Source: Sphingobacterium sp. PCS056 (GTDB lineage Bacteria; Bacteroidota; Bacteroidia; Sphingobacteriales; Sphingobacteriaceae). Taken from it: a stretch of DNA of 64,000 bases. The stretch is from contig NZ_CP096883.1 of assembly GCF_023273895.1 (NCBI RefSeq), positions 3,038,001 through 3,102,000 on the forward strand, written 5' to 3'. Of this stretch, positions 31,194 through 39,940 are shown piece after piece; the first letter of the stretch is position 1; the number at the start of each line of letters is the position of its first letter. The translations under genes were made by a program, and so were the position numbers. Below the pieces are notes generated by a model. The model was not told where the DNA came from, ran no database searches, and worked only from the letters and a program-made list of their open reading frames with translations.

Positions 31194-33215
31194 ATGAATT
31201 CATCAAAACAAACGAAGCTCAAATTTACATTCGATAAAGGAGTTACCATACCCAGCTTAATATTTATAATAGGAATATGTCTTTTCTCGGTCTTGTTTCC
31301 TGTTGAAATCAAGGCTGTTCTGGATGAAATTAAAAATTTTATTTTTGTTAATCTGAACTGGGTATATGTATGGTGTGTGACGGTATTTGTAATTTTTCTG
31401 GTATTTCTGATGTTTAGTAAGTATGGAAAAATTAGACTGGGCACCAACGACAGCAGGCCCGAACATTCTTTTTTTTCATGGATCTCTATGCTTTTTGCTG
31501 CCGGTATGGGAATCGGTTTGATGTATTTCAGTGTGGCAGAACCGATGCAACATTATGCTACGGATGCTTTTTCTGAAAGTCAAGTTATAAGCAGAGCAAA
31601 AAATGCACAACTTTATACCTTTTTCCACTGGGGAATTCATGCTTGGGCAATTTATGGTCTTGTTGGCCTATGTTTAGCTTACTTTACTTACCGGTATCGG
31701 CTTCCATTATCGCTTCGCAGCTGTTTATATCCTTTATTGAAAGACAGAATCAAAGGCAAGTGGGGAAATGTTATTGATATATTTGCGCTATGTAGCACTT
31801 TTTTTGGTATTACAACAACCTTGGGATTTGGAGTTGTTCAAATAAATTCAGGATTGGAGACTCTTAAAATTTTGCCGCAAACAGGGTTTATCTATCAGAT
31901 ATTAATCGTTGTTGTTTTGGTATCGTTTGCTGTTTTATCCGCAGTTTCTGGCGTTAATAAAGGAATTAAGATCTTAAGTAATATCAATGTGGTAGCAGTC
32001 ATTATTCTCCTGTTATTTGTGTTGATTCTAGGACCGACCGTTTATCTTATCGGAAGTTTTACCAATGGACTGGGTAATTATATCAATAATTTTTTTGATC
32101 TTACTTTCAATACGCATGTGTACGAGGATAAAACACTCCCTTGGTTTTATAACTGGACTATTCTGTATTGGGCATGGTGGATTTCATGGTCACCTTTTGT
32201 TGGGCTTTTTATTGCAAAAATTTCTAAGGGACGCAGTATCCGTGAGTTTATTGCAGCAGTTTTGATCATACCGACACTATTCAATTTTATCTGGATGTCG
32301 GTTTTTGGCAACAGTGCAATCTGGATTGACTTTAATATTGCAAACGGCGCACTAAGTGCCTTGGTTTCTGATCCGGATGCTCTCATGTTTAGATTTTTGG
32401 AGTATCTGCCACTTTCCAATATTTTAGCTTTTACGGTCATTTCAATTATTATGATATTTTTTGTCACCTCTGCGGATTCAGGAATGCTGGTGATGGACAG
32501 TATATCTTCAAAAAACTCCAGTAAATCTCCTAAACTGCAGATCGTATTCTGGGGCGTACTTTTGGCCGTATTGTCGTTAATGTTATTGAATGCAGGAGGG
32601 CTAGAAGCGCTACAAACAATGACTCTTATCACTGCTTTGCCGTTTGCTATTATTATGATCTTGTTTGTGGTGTCATTGATGAAGGCTCTTGTCATCGACT
32701 ATCGTTACTACGAAAAGGGATTGTCTGTTTCAACAATCCCCTGGTCAGGTGAATTCTGGAAACAACGGCTGAAGCAAATTATTTCTTTTAAGACGGAGAA
32801 GTCTGTAAAAACTTTTATACAAGAGCAGGTAATGCCTGCATTCACTGAACTGAAGGATGAATTTGCACTAAACGGAATTGCTGTTGAGATCAATTATATG
32901 CCTGACAATTTAAAGATTAATTTAGAAATCCATCATGACATTGTCAACAATTTTGTCTACGGAGTTATGGGGCAAAAAAGGATTGTCTCTGAATATATGG
33001 TGGATGATGATAATTTGCCAGATCTGGAAGGTAAGGTGACTTATTTTCCTAAAACATATTTTGGTGATTCACGTGAAGGATACGATGTGCAGTATTTTAC
33101 CAAAAATGAATTAATCAGCGATGTACTTAAACATTATGACCGTTTTCTTAAAATAATCGCTGAAGAGTCTAACGAAATGTTCATTAGTATCGAGAATAAT
33201 ACTCAAGAAAATTAG
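31194..33215 (+). CDS. BCCT family betaine/choline/carnitine transporter
   Basis: 673 residues with twelve hydrophobic helices. It has the TM8 tryptophan signature WAWWISWSPFVGLFIAKISKGR and GMGIGLMYFSVAEPMQHY near TM3. From about residue 530 to the end there is a hydrophilic domain of 140 residues, as in BetT-type members. It takes up quaternary ammonium compounds for osmoprotection. The exact substrate is open. It is probably cotranscribed with the oxidoreductase 15 bp downstream. Confidence 0.93.
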   Translation: MNSSKQTKLKFTFDKGVTIPSLIFIIGICLFSVLFPVEIKAVLDEIKNFIFVNLNWVYVWCVTVFVIFLVFLMFSKYGKIRLGTNDSRPEHSFFSWISMLFAAGMGIGLMYFSVAEPMQHYATDAFSESQVISRAKNAQLYTFFHWGIHAWAIYGLVGLCLAYFTYRYRLPLSLRSCLYPLLKDRIKGKWGNVIDIFALCSTFFGITTTLGFGVVQINSGLETLKILPQTGFIYQILIVVVLVSFAVLSAVSGVNKGIKILSNINVVAVIILLLFVLILGPTVYLIGSFTNGLGNYINNFFDLTFNTHVYEDKTLPWFYNWTILYWAWWISWSPFVGLFIAKISKGRSIREFIAAVLIIPTLFNFIWMSVFGNSAIWIDFNIANGALSALVSDPDALMFRFLEYLPLSNILAFTVISIIMIFFVTSADSGMLVMDSISSKNSSKSPKLQIVFWGVLLAVLSLMLLNAGGLEALQTMTLITALPFAIIMILFVVSLMKALVIDYRYYEKGLSVSTIPWSGEFWKQRLKQIISFKTEKSVKTFIQEQVMPAFTELKDEFALNGIAVEINYMPDNLKINLEIHHDIVNNFVYGVMGQKRIVSEYMVDDDNLPDLEGKVTYFPKTYFGDSREGYDVQYFTKNELISDVLKHYDRFLKIIAEESNEMFISIENNTQEN

Positions 33216-33230
33216 AAACGATAAGCTAGT

Positions 33231-34253
33231 ATGAAGAAAATAGGATTTTTATCATTTGGGCATTGGGCCAATCATCCATCTTATCAGGCACGGACAGCTA
33301 GCGACACGCTGCTTCAGTCTATTGATCTATCGGTAGCCGCTGAAGAAATAGGACTTGATGGAGCGTACTTTAGGGTACATCACTTTGCGAAGCAACTGGC
33401 TTCGCCGTTCCCCTTACTTGCCGCTATCGGTGCTAAGACGAAACACATAGAGATTGGGACCGGGGTGATCGATATGAGGTATGAAAACCCTCTGTATATG
33501 GTTGAAGATGCTGGTGCTGCTGATTTGATCTCAGAGGGAAGGCTGCAGCTTGGTATAAGCAGAGGTTCTCCTGAGCAGGTAATTGAGGGATGGCGTTATT
33601 TTGGCTATGGGACCGAAGATGGGGAGACCGATGCTGATATGGGACGTAAAAAATCCATGGAGTTTCTAGAAAGATTGAACGGTGTCGGATTCGCCAAGCC
33701 AAATCCCAATCCGATGTTTCCGAATCCGCCAGGTTTATTACGATTGGAGCCCTATTCTGAAGGATTGCGGGACAGGATATGGTGGGGGGCAGCATCGAAC
33801 GCAACAGCAGTATGGGCAGCGGAACATGGCATGAACCTACAAAGTTCTACCCTTAAGTATGACGAGAATGGAAAGCCATTCCATATCCAGCAAGCAGAAC
33901 AAATTAGGCTGTATAAAGAAGCTTGGAAAAAAGCAGGACATCAACGTGAACCCAGAGTCGCTGTGAGTCGATCTATTTTTGCTCTTATCAATGATCAAGA
34001 CCGGTCTTATTTTGGACATGAAGGAAAAGGTAAGGATAGCTTTGGTTATATTGAGCAGGATAGGAGGGCTGTGTTTGGTAAAAGCTATGCTGCTGAACCT
34101 GAAAAGCTTATTGCAGAATTATCTCAGGACGAAGCTATCAAAGAAGCTGATACCTTATTGCTCACCATTCCCAATACGTTAGGCGTTGACTATAATGTGC
34201 ATGTACTTTCTACTATTTTAAAATATATCGCTCCCGAATTAGGTTGGCGTTGA
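33231..34253 (+). CDS. LLM-class flavin-dependent oxidoreductase
   Basis: 340 residues of a luciferase-like TIM barrel: SFGHWANHP at the N-terminus, EIGLDGAYFRVHHFA, KHIEIGTGVIDMRYENP and GRLQLGISRGSPEQ. It uses reduced flavin to oxidise an unknown small molecule. Its pairing with a BCCT transporter suggests the transporter might bring in the substrate (an amine), but this is inference. The stop codon is inside the downstream hairpin. Confidence 0.88.
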   Translation: MKKIGFLSFGHWANHPSYQARTASDTLLQSIDLSVAAEEIGLDGAYFRVHHFAKQLASPFPLLAAIGAKTKHIEIGTGVIDMRYENPLYMVEDAGAADLISEGRLQLGISRGSPEQVIEGWRYFGYGTEDGETDADMGRKKSMEFLERLNGVGFAKPNPNPMFPNPPGLLRLEPYSEGLRDRIWWGAASNATAVWAAEHGMNLQSSTLKYDENGKPFHIQQAEQIRLYKEAWKKAGHQREPRVAVSRSIFALINDQDRSYFGHEGKGKDSFGYIEQDRRAVFGKSYAAEPEKLIAELSQDEAIKEADTLLLTIPNTLGVDYNVHVLSTILKYIAPELGWR

Positions 34254-34294
34254 TTTTAGTAGGGTCTTTTATAAAAGGACCCTACTAAAATCAA
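34250..34294 (+). terminator. long terminator hairpin overlapping the stop codon
   Basis: 17-bp perfect stem, 34250-34266 with 34278-34294 (GACCCTACTAAAATCAA), extendable by T/A pairs toward the loop. The TGA stop at 34251-34253 is part of the stem. The T-run is inside the upper stem and not after it, so the efficiency is uncertain. Confidence 0.6.
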
Positions 34295-34605
34295 TCAGAA
34301 AGATACTAAAATGGAAATGTGTAAGCTGGATTTGTTAGCACTTTAAATTTTTGTTGTGACATCAAATTCTTTTCCTAATTTACATTTTCTAGAATGCAAA
34401 CCTCTCCTTTAATGCACTGGAAATAAAAACATACATGGAACAAGGGAGCAAATCGATCTTTTTAGTCACATAACCTCAATGTGGCTCTCGTATTTTTTAG
34501 AAGATGAGTGGATCGTAGCTATTCCAAAATCGACTCACATGTTGACTTGAACCCTATATTTTTAGCACTAGTCTTATTTTGAATCATTGAAATAGTGTAA
34601 TATTA
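34295..34605. other. intergenic region at the left edge of the photolyase cluster
   Basis: About 310 bp, AT-rich, with no ORF. No tRNA, direct repeat or integrase remnant was seen that would mark an insertion point. Confidence 0.4.
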
Positions 34606-34613
34606 TACTTTTG
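34606..34613 (+). promoter_or_regulatory. candidate promoter -7 box of the photolyase cluster
   Basis: TACTTTTG fits TAnnTTTG. The nearest TTTG (34578-34581) is 24 bp upstream, longer than the 19-21 bp norm. It precedes the TetR gene by about 60 bp. Confidence 0.35.
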
Positions 34614-34671
34614 TTTATTGCATTAGTATAATTTATTACTAAATTGTCTGATGTAAGATATAAATACAAAA

Positions 34672-35325
34672 ATGGAAAATCTAATGACAGCAGATAAAAT
34701 ATTTGAATTGTACGGAGAGTACATTTTGAATCACGGCGAAAGACCAAAAAATATTTATCGTTTCGCAAAGGACAATGGGTTTGAAGAGAAGGATTTTTAT
34801 GATTATTTTTCAAGTTTTGAGCAGATTGAAAAATCAATGTTGGTTAATCTTTTTGATAAATCTGTCGCATTGGCATCAGAGGCTCATATTGGGGATGAGA
34901 TGACGTCGAAAGAAAAGCTTTTGAATGTCTATTTTATCTTTTTTGAAAATATGACGATGAATCGTTCCCTGGTTTTGATGATTTTAGGAAATGACAAATT
35001 ACATTTCGCAAAAATTTCAAATCAACTCAAAAAGACGCATCGAGATTTTATCAAAACGTTTGATTTTAACGATTGGAGCATGATTAAAGAGGCACAAGAT
35101 GATGTGAGAAATTTTCATGAAAAAGCTAGAGAAGAAGCATTTTGGCTTCATCTGGTTTCTGCTATCGAGTTTTGGAAAAAAGATACTTCTCCAGCATTTG
35201 AAAAAACAGATATCTTCATTGAAAAGACTATCGATACAGGATTTGAACTGATGGATAATGAACCTTTGCGGAAAGTAGTCGACCTGGGTAAGTTTTTATT
35301 CAAAGAAACATTCAGAAAAGCTTAA
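34672..35325 (+). CDS. TetR family regulator of the photolyase cluster
   Basis: 217 residues. The N-terminal 50 residues resemble a TetR helix-turn-helix: KIFELYGEYILNHGERPKNI with KDNGFEEKDFYDYFSSFEQI. The remainder is helical with many aromatic residues, as in ligand-binding TetR C-domains. An ATG 12 bp later is an alternative start. It is first in a run of seven same-strand genes, so it probably controls them. The inducer is unknown. Confidence 0.8.
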   Translation: MENLMTADKIFELYGEYILNHGERPKNIYRFAKDNGFEEKDFYDYFSSFEQIEKSMLVNLFDKSVALASEAHIGDEMTSKEKLLNVYFIFFENMTMNRSLVLMILGNDKLHFAKISNQLKKTHRDFIKTFDFNDWSMIKEAQDDVRNFHEKAREEAFWLHLVSAIEFWKKDTSPAFEKTDIFIEKTIDTGFELMDNEPLRKVVDLGKFLFKETFRKA

Positions 35326-35407
35326 AGGACAAATCTGAATTTTAAGTTTTCTGTATTTCAATCAAAATAATGGAAATTCTTCAGTGTATTAACAATGAAA
35401 TTTTAAA

Positions 35408-36724
35408 ATGAAAACACTCCATAAAATACCGACAGGAAAGTTAGAACGAACAAGCAGTTTGTTGAAAGCCGGTGCCAAAGTTGGCGTTAATTACATCAAA
35501 TATTACGGAAACAAAATTATTAAGGATGAGGAGGAGGCTCGGAAAACTTTAAATGAAGATAATGCGACCGATATTTACGATTCTTTAAAAGAATTGAAAG
35601 GTTCTGCTTTGAAAGTTGCCCAGATGCTGAGTATGGAGAAAAATATTCTTCCGCAAGCTTACGTTGAGAAATTTTCTTTATCGCAATTTTCTGTTCCACC
35701 GCTTTCTGGTGCTTTGGTGAAAAAAACTTTTAGAAAATATTTTGGAAAAAATCCAGAGGATTTATTTGATGAGTTTACTACTGAATCTGTTAATGCGGCA
35801 AGTATCGGGCAAGTTCATAAAGCGAAGAAAGATGGTCAAAATTTTGCTGTCAAAATTCAATATCCCGGTGTTAGAGATAGTATTTCGAGCGATCTGAAAA
35901 TGGTAAAACCGATTGCGATGAAGATGTTTAACATTAAAAAAGAGGGTTCGGAATCGTATTTTCAGGAAGTGGAAAATAAATTGTTTGAGGAAACTGATTA
36001 TGATTTGGAACTAAAAAGGAGTCAGGAAATTTCTGAAAAATGTGCTCATCTTCCGAACCTGGATTTTCCGAAATATTATCCTGAGTTTTCTTGTGAAAGA
36101 GTCATTACGATGGATTGGATGAACGGAAAGCATTTTTCAGAGTTTACAAAACAAGATCATTCACAGGATGATCTGAATAAAATCGGACAGACGCTTTGGG
36201 ATTTTTATATGTACCAAATGCATGTTCTGAAGCAGGTGCATGCGGACCCGCATCCAGGAAATTTTTTGGTATCGACAGATAAGAAGCTGCTTGTGATTGA
36301 CTTTGGTTGCATTAAGGAAATTCCGAATGATTTTTACAAACCTTATTTTGAATTGGCTAAACGAGAGAATTTGGATAATCCTGAATTTTTCAAAGAAAAA
36401 TTATACCAGTTGGAAATCTTGTGTGACACTGACTCTACAAAGGAACTGGAATTTTTTACCAAATTATTTTACGAATTACTGGAATTATTTACAAGACCTT
36501 TCAATACGGTGAATTTTGATTTTTCTGATGAAACTTTCTTTCAGGAAATTGCAGATTTAGGTCAGCGGTATGCGAAACTGAGTAGTATGAAAGGGATGAA
36601 CACCAACAGAGGTTCGAAACATTTTATTTATATGAACCGAACATTTTTTGGTTTGTATAATATGATGCATGATTTGAAAGCGCAAAATATCGTCATCAAT
36701 CAATATCAAAATTTCATTCAATAA
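35408..36724 (+). CDS. ABC1/AarF/UbiB-type atypical kinase
   Basis: 438 residues. The family's Ala-rich nucleotide loop is NAASIGQVHKAKKDG, then AVKIQYPG. The catalytic loop is HADPHPGNFL and the metal site VIDFGCIKE. The N-terminal motif that is normally KxGQ reads KVAQ (LKGSALKVAQMLSME). UbiB kinases support quinone or isoprenoid lipid handling. No ubi gene is nearby, and its placement with photolyase genes points to another role. The next gene begins directly after its stop. Confidence 0.88.
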   Translation: MKTLHKIPTGKLERTSSLLKAGAKVGVNYIKYYGNKIIKDEEEARKTLNEDNATDIYDSLKELKGSALKVAQMLSMEKNILPQAYVEKFSLSQFSVPPLSGALVKKTFRKYFGKNPEDLFDEFTTESVNAASIGQVHKAKKDGQNFAVKIQYPGVRDSISSDLKMVKPIAMKMFNIKKEGSESYFQEVENKLFEETDYDLELKRSQEISEKCAHLPNLDFPKYYPEFSCERVITMDWMNGKHFSEFTKQDHSQDDLNKIGQTLWDFYMYQMHVLKQVHADPHPGNFLVSTDKKLLVIDFGCIKEIPNDFYKPYFELAKRENLDNPEFFKEKLYQLEILCDTDSTKELEFFTKLFYELLELFTRPFNTVNFDFSDETFFQEIADLGQRYAKLSSMKGMNTNRGSKHFIYMNRTFFGLYNMMHDLKAQNIVINQYQNFIQ

Positions 36725-36880
36725 ATGCCTGCTAACTTACCTTCAAAGATTTGTGAAGTATGCGGATTGCGCTTCAATTGGCGGAAAAAATGGAAAAAAA
36801 ATTGGGACGACGTAAAATATTGTAGTGAACGATGCCGGAAAAACAAAAAATCAACATTCTCTGGTTCGGCAACGATTTAA
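36725..36880 (+). CDS. DUF2256 zinc-ribbon peptide
   Basis: 51 residues: start MPANLPSKICEVCGLRF, then WRKKWKKNWDDVKYCSERCR. Cys10, Cys13, Cys33 and Cys37 form a zinc-ribbon pattern, and the layout matches DUF2256. It begins at the base after the kinase stop codon and its last 49 nt overlap the start of the cryptochrome gene in another frame. DUF2256 genes are known beside photolyase-type genes; their function is unknown. Confidence 0.85.
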   Translation: MPANLPSKICEVCGLRFNWRKKWKKNWDDVKYCSERCRKNKKSTFSGSATI

Positions 36881-38133
36881 GAATTAGAGATAACGAGTCA
36901 CTTTTCAACGTCATGCAGGAAGATTTGACTTTTCTTGCACTATATATTTTTAACGAAACTTTTTTCTGTTCGGGACCACTTGGTTTTAAGAAAATTGGAA
37001 AATTCAGAGCTCAATTTTTGCTGGATACAGTTTTGGATTTGAACAGTAATTTAAATCAAAAAAATATTCCGTTTCTTAAAAAAATTGGACGAACTCAGGA
37101 TGTATTTAATCAAATTTCGGGGCAATTTGAGATTGAAAAAATATTCTGTCAAAGTGAATGGACTCAAGAAGAAGTCGTTTTGTATAATAAAATCAAGCGT
37201 ATTTTACCTGGTGTAAAATGGGTTAAATCTTATTCCCAACTGTTGCTGCAACCTAATTACGTGGCTGATAAAGTAGATGAAATTCCTTTATTGTTTACTA
37301 ATTTCAGACAAAAAATTGAGAAAGATTTTAAAATTAGAAATGAATTTGATTGTGAACATTTAGTGAACAGAAGGCCAAATTTAGATTTGCAAATAGAAAG
37401 CGATGACATCACATTAAAAACGTTGGGTTTCGATGATTTTGAAGTGCATCAATCTACGGCTTTTCCATTTTCGGGTGGAGAAACAGCAGCTATACAACGA
37501 TTGAATGCTTATCTTTTTGAAACTAAAAATCTAAGTTGTTATAAAGAGACAAGAAATGGTTTAATCGGTGAAGATTACAGTAGCAAATTTTCTGCCTGGC
37601 TTGCAAACGGAAGCTTGTCTGCTGTATCTATTTTCCACGAAATCAAGAAATATGAGTCGAAATTCGGATATAATGAGTCAACTTATTGGCTTGTTTTTGA
37701 GCTATTGTGGCGTGATTTTTTTAAATATACTTCAATGCGATTTCGGGATAAAATATTCCTTAAAGTTGGAATTTTAGAAAGAGATGTTCAATTTAAATTT
37801 GATCAAAATTTAGTGAATGAATGGATAAATGGCGAAACAAATTCTGATTTTATCAATGCCAATATGCTGGAAATTAAAAATACAGGCTGGATGAGTAATC
37901 GCGGACGTCAAAATGTAGCTTCGTACTTTTGCAAAATTCTTAAACAGGAGTGGAGAATTGGTGCCGCATACTTTGAAGAAATGCTGATCGACTATGATGT
38001 TCATAGCAATTATGGAAATTGGATGTATCTAGCAGGTGTTGGAAATGATCCAAGAAGTAGAATTTTCAATGCTGAAAAACAGGCCGAACAGTACGATCCA
38101 AACCACAAATTCAGAAATTTATGGCTACAGTAA
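36832..38133 (+). CDS. DASH-type cryptochrome/photolyase
   Basis: 433 residues. The N-terminal antenna-binding Rossmann domain starts KINILWFGNDLRIRDNESLF. The FAD domain ends with the DASH hallmark DYDVHSNYGNWMYLAGVGND followed by RIFNAEKQAEQYDPNHKF. It repairs cyclobutane dimers, preferentially in single-stranded or looped DNA, or senses blue light. The start overlaps DUF2256 by 49 nt, and the 3' end overlaps the next gene by 13 nt. Confidence 0.93.
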   Translation: MPEKQKINILWFGNDLRIRDNESLFNVMQEDLTFLALYIFNETFFCSGPLGFKKIGKFRAQFLLDTVLDLNSNLNQKNIPFLKKIGRTQDVFNQISGQFEIEKIFCQSEWTQEEVVLYNKIKRILPGVKWVKSYSQLLLQPNYVADKVDEIPLLFTNFRQKIEKDFKIRNEFDCEHLVNRRPNLDLQIESDDITLKTLGFDDFEVHQSTAFPFSGGETAAIQRLNAYLFETKNLSCYKETRNGLIGEDYSSKFSAWLANGSLSAVSIFHEIKKYESKFGYNESTYWLVFELLWRDFFKYTSMRFRDKIFLKVGILERDVQFKFDQNLVNEWINGETNSDFINANMLEIKNTGWMSNRGRQNVASYFCKILKQEWRIGAAYFEEMLIDYDVHSNYGNWMYLAGVGNDPRSRIFNAEKQAEQYDPNHKFRNLWLQ

Positions 38134-39599
38134 AATCATCAACGGCACAATTGATATTTCCGCATCAACTTTTCAAAAATACGGATTATCTGGACAATGA
38201 TCAGCCGATTTTTTTGTTGGAAGAGTTTCTCTTTTTTAATCAATACAAATTTCACAAACAAAAAATTGCTTTGCATAGAGCGAGTATGAAGTTTTATGAG
38301 GGTTATTTAATCACAAAAAAATTTAAGGTTGAATATATTGAAAGTACGTCGCCACTTTCTGATGTCCAAAATTTGATTAAATATTTAGAAAAAGGAAAAT
38401 TTGAGAAAATCCGCATTACTGATGTTTGTGACAATTGGCTTGAAAAAAGAATTAGGGAAACCAAATTGGAACTGGAAGTTCTTGAGAGTCCTTTATTCAT
38501 AAATACTCGGGAAGATCTTAAGGTATATTTTGAGAATAGAAAATCCTATCATCAGACCGATTTTTACAAGCAGCAGCGCGTTTTTCGAAATATTCTGATG
38601 AAAGATGGCAAGCCTATTGGTGAAAAATGGACTTTTGATACGGAAAACAGAAAAATATATCCTAAAAATAAAAAAGCGCCGTTCATTAATTTTCCTGAAA
38701 ACAGCATGTATTTTGAGGAAGCTAAAATATATATTAATCAAAATTTCAGTGATCACTATGGCAATTTAAGTTCATATCAACGGTATCCTGTTACTTTCGA
38801 GCAAGCAGAAAATTGGTTGAATCAGTTTCTTGAATTTCGATTTGCTGATTTTGGAGTGTATGAAGATAGTATCGTGGGTGGTGAACATTTTTTGCATCAT
38901 AGCGTGCTTTCGCCTTTGCTTAATATTGGACTTTTGACTGCGGATCGTGTTTTGAAAAAAGCAATCGATCACGCTGAAGAACATAAAATCCCGATCAATT
39001 CTTTGGAAGGGTTTGTGCGTCAGATTTTAGGCTGGAGAGAGTTTGTGAGGGGAGTTTATTTGTATCAGGGAACTTATCAGCGTAATAAAAATTACTGGAA
39101 ACATCATAACACGCTTCCCCAGTCTTTTTATACTGGAACGACAGAAATAAAACCGGTAGACAACACAATTTTAAAAGTTTTAGAAACGGGATATGCCCAT
39201 CATATCGAGCGACTGATGATTGCGGCTAACTTGATGAATCTCCTTAAAATTGATCCTGATGATGTTTATCAATGGTTTATGGAATTATTTATTGATTCTT
39301 ATGACTGGGTGATGGTGCCGAATGTCTATGGGATGAGCAGTTTTTCGGATGGCGGAAAAATGAGCACGAAACCGTACATCAGCGGAAGCAACTATATCAA
39401 AAAAATGAGCGATTATATGGACGGTGACTGGACGGATAAATGGGATGGTCTTTTCTGGAATTTTGTGAATGATAACCGCAAGTTTTTTGAGACAAACCCG
39501 AGGCTTGGCATGATGTTGCTCACATTGGATAAAATGGAAGATGAGAAAAAATCCAAGCATCTCGAAATAGCAAAACAGACGATTAAAAATCTAAAATAA
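38121..39599 (+). CDS. PhrB-like cryptochrome/photolyase family protein without Fe-S cysteines
   Basis: 492 residues of the bacterial (6-4) photolyase/FeS-BCP type: QLIFPHQLF, then EGFVRQILGWREFVRGVY, YAHHIERLMI and PNVYGMSSFSDGG with KPYISGSNYIKKMSDY. In PhrB the next segment carries the Cys ligands of a 4Fe-4S cluster. Here it reads MDGDWTDKWDGLFWNF, and the only Cys in the protein is residue 103. The cluster must therefore be absent. The stop codon overlaps the next ATG (TAATG). Confidence 0.88.
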   Translation: MATVKSSTAQLIFPHQLFKNTDYLDNDQPIFLLEEFLFFNQYKFHKQKIALHRASMKFYEGYLITKKFKVEYIESTSPLSDVQNLIKYLEKGKFEKIRITDVCDNWLEKRIRETKLELEVLESPLFINTREDLKVYFENRKSYHQTDFYKQQRVFRNILMKDGKPIGEKWTFDTENRKIYPKNKKAPFINFPENSMYFEEAKIYINQNFSDHYGNLSSYQRYPVTFEQAENWLNQFLEFRFADFGVYEDSIVGGEHFLHHSVLSPLLNIGLLTADRVLKKAIDHAEEHKIPINSLEGFVRQILGWREFVRGVYLYQGTYQRNKNYWKHHNTLPQSFYTGTTEIKPVDNTILKVLETGYAHHIERLMIAANLMNLLKIDPDDVYQWFMELFIDSYDWVMVPNVYGMSSFSDGGKMSTKPYISGSNYIKKMSDYMDGDWTDKWDGLFWNFVNDNRKFFETNPRLGMMLLTLDKMEDEKKSKHLEIAKQTIKNLK

Positions 39600-39880
39600 T
39601 GACGAAAGAATTTGATTTAACACAAACGGACCGCATTATCGAGATGGCATGGGAAGACCGAACGCCGTTTGAAGCGATAGAATTTCAGTTTGGAATTACT
39701 GAATCTGAAGTGATTGAAGTGATGAGAAGAGTATTGAAACCTTCTAGTTTTAGACTTTGGAGAAAAAGGGTGAATTCGAGTGTAAGCAAGAAACATCTGA
39801 TGAAAAGAAATCCTGAAATGGTGAGGTTTAAATGTACAAGACAACGAACAATCAGTCATAATAAAATTTCGAAACGCTGA
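39599..39880 (+). CDS. TIGR03643 family small protein
   Basis: 93 residues. It has the family pattern DRIIEMAWEDRTPFEAIEFQ, ITESEVIEVMRR and KPSSFRLWRKRV, then a basic tail rich in Lys, Arg and Ser. The central part resembles a small helix-turn-helix. The ATG shares a base with the photolyase stop, so translation is coupled. The family is seen next to photolyases in cyanobacteria and Bacteroidota; no function is known. Confidence 0.85.
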   Translation: MTKEFDLTQTDRIIEMAWEDRTPFEAIEFQFGITESEVIEVMRRVLKPSSFRLWRKRVNSSVSKKHLMKRNPEMVRFKCTRQRTISHNKISKR

Positions 39881-39940
39881 AAGTTTTGTTTTTCCCAAAC
39901 CTAGGAGGAGTAAAATTTAATATTAATAAAATATACGGAT

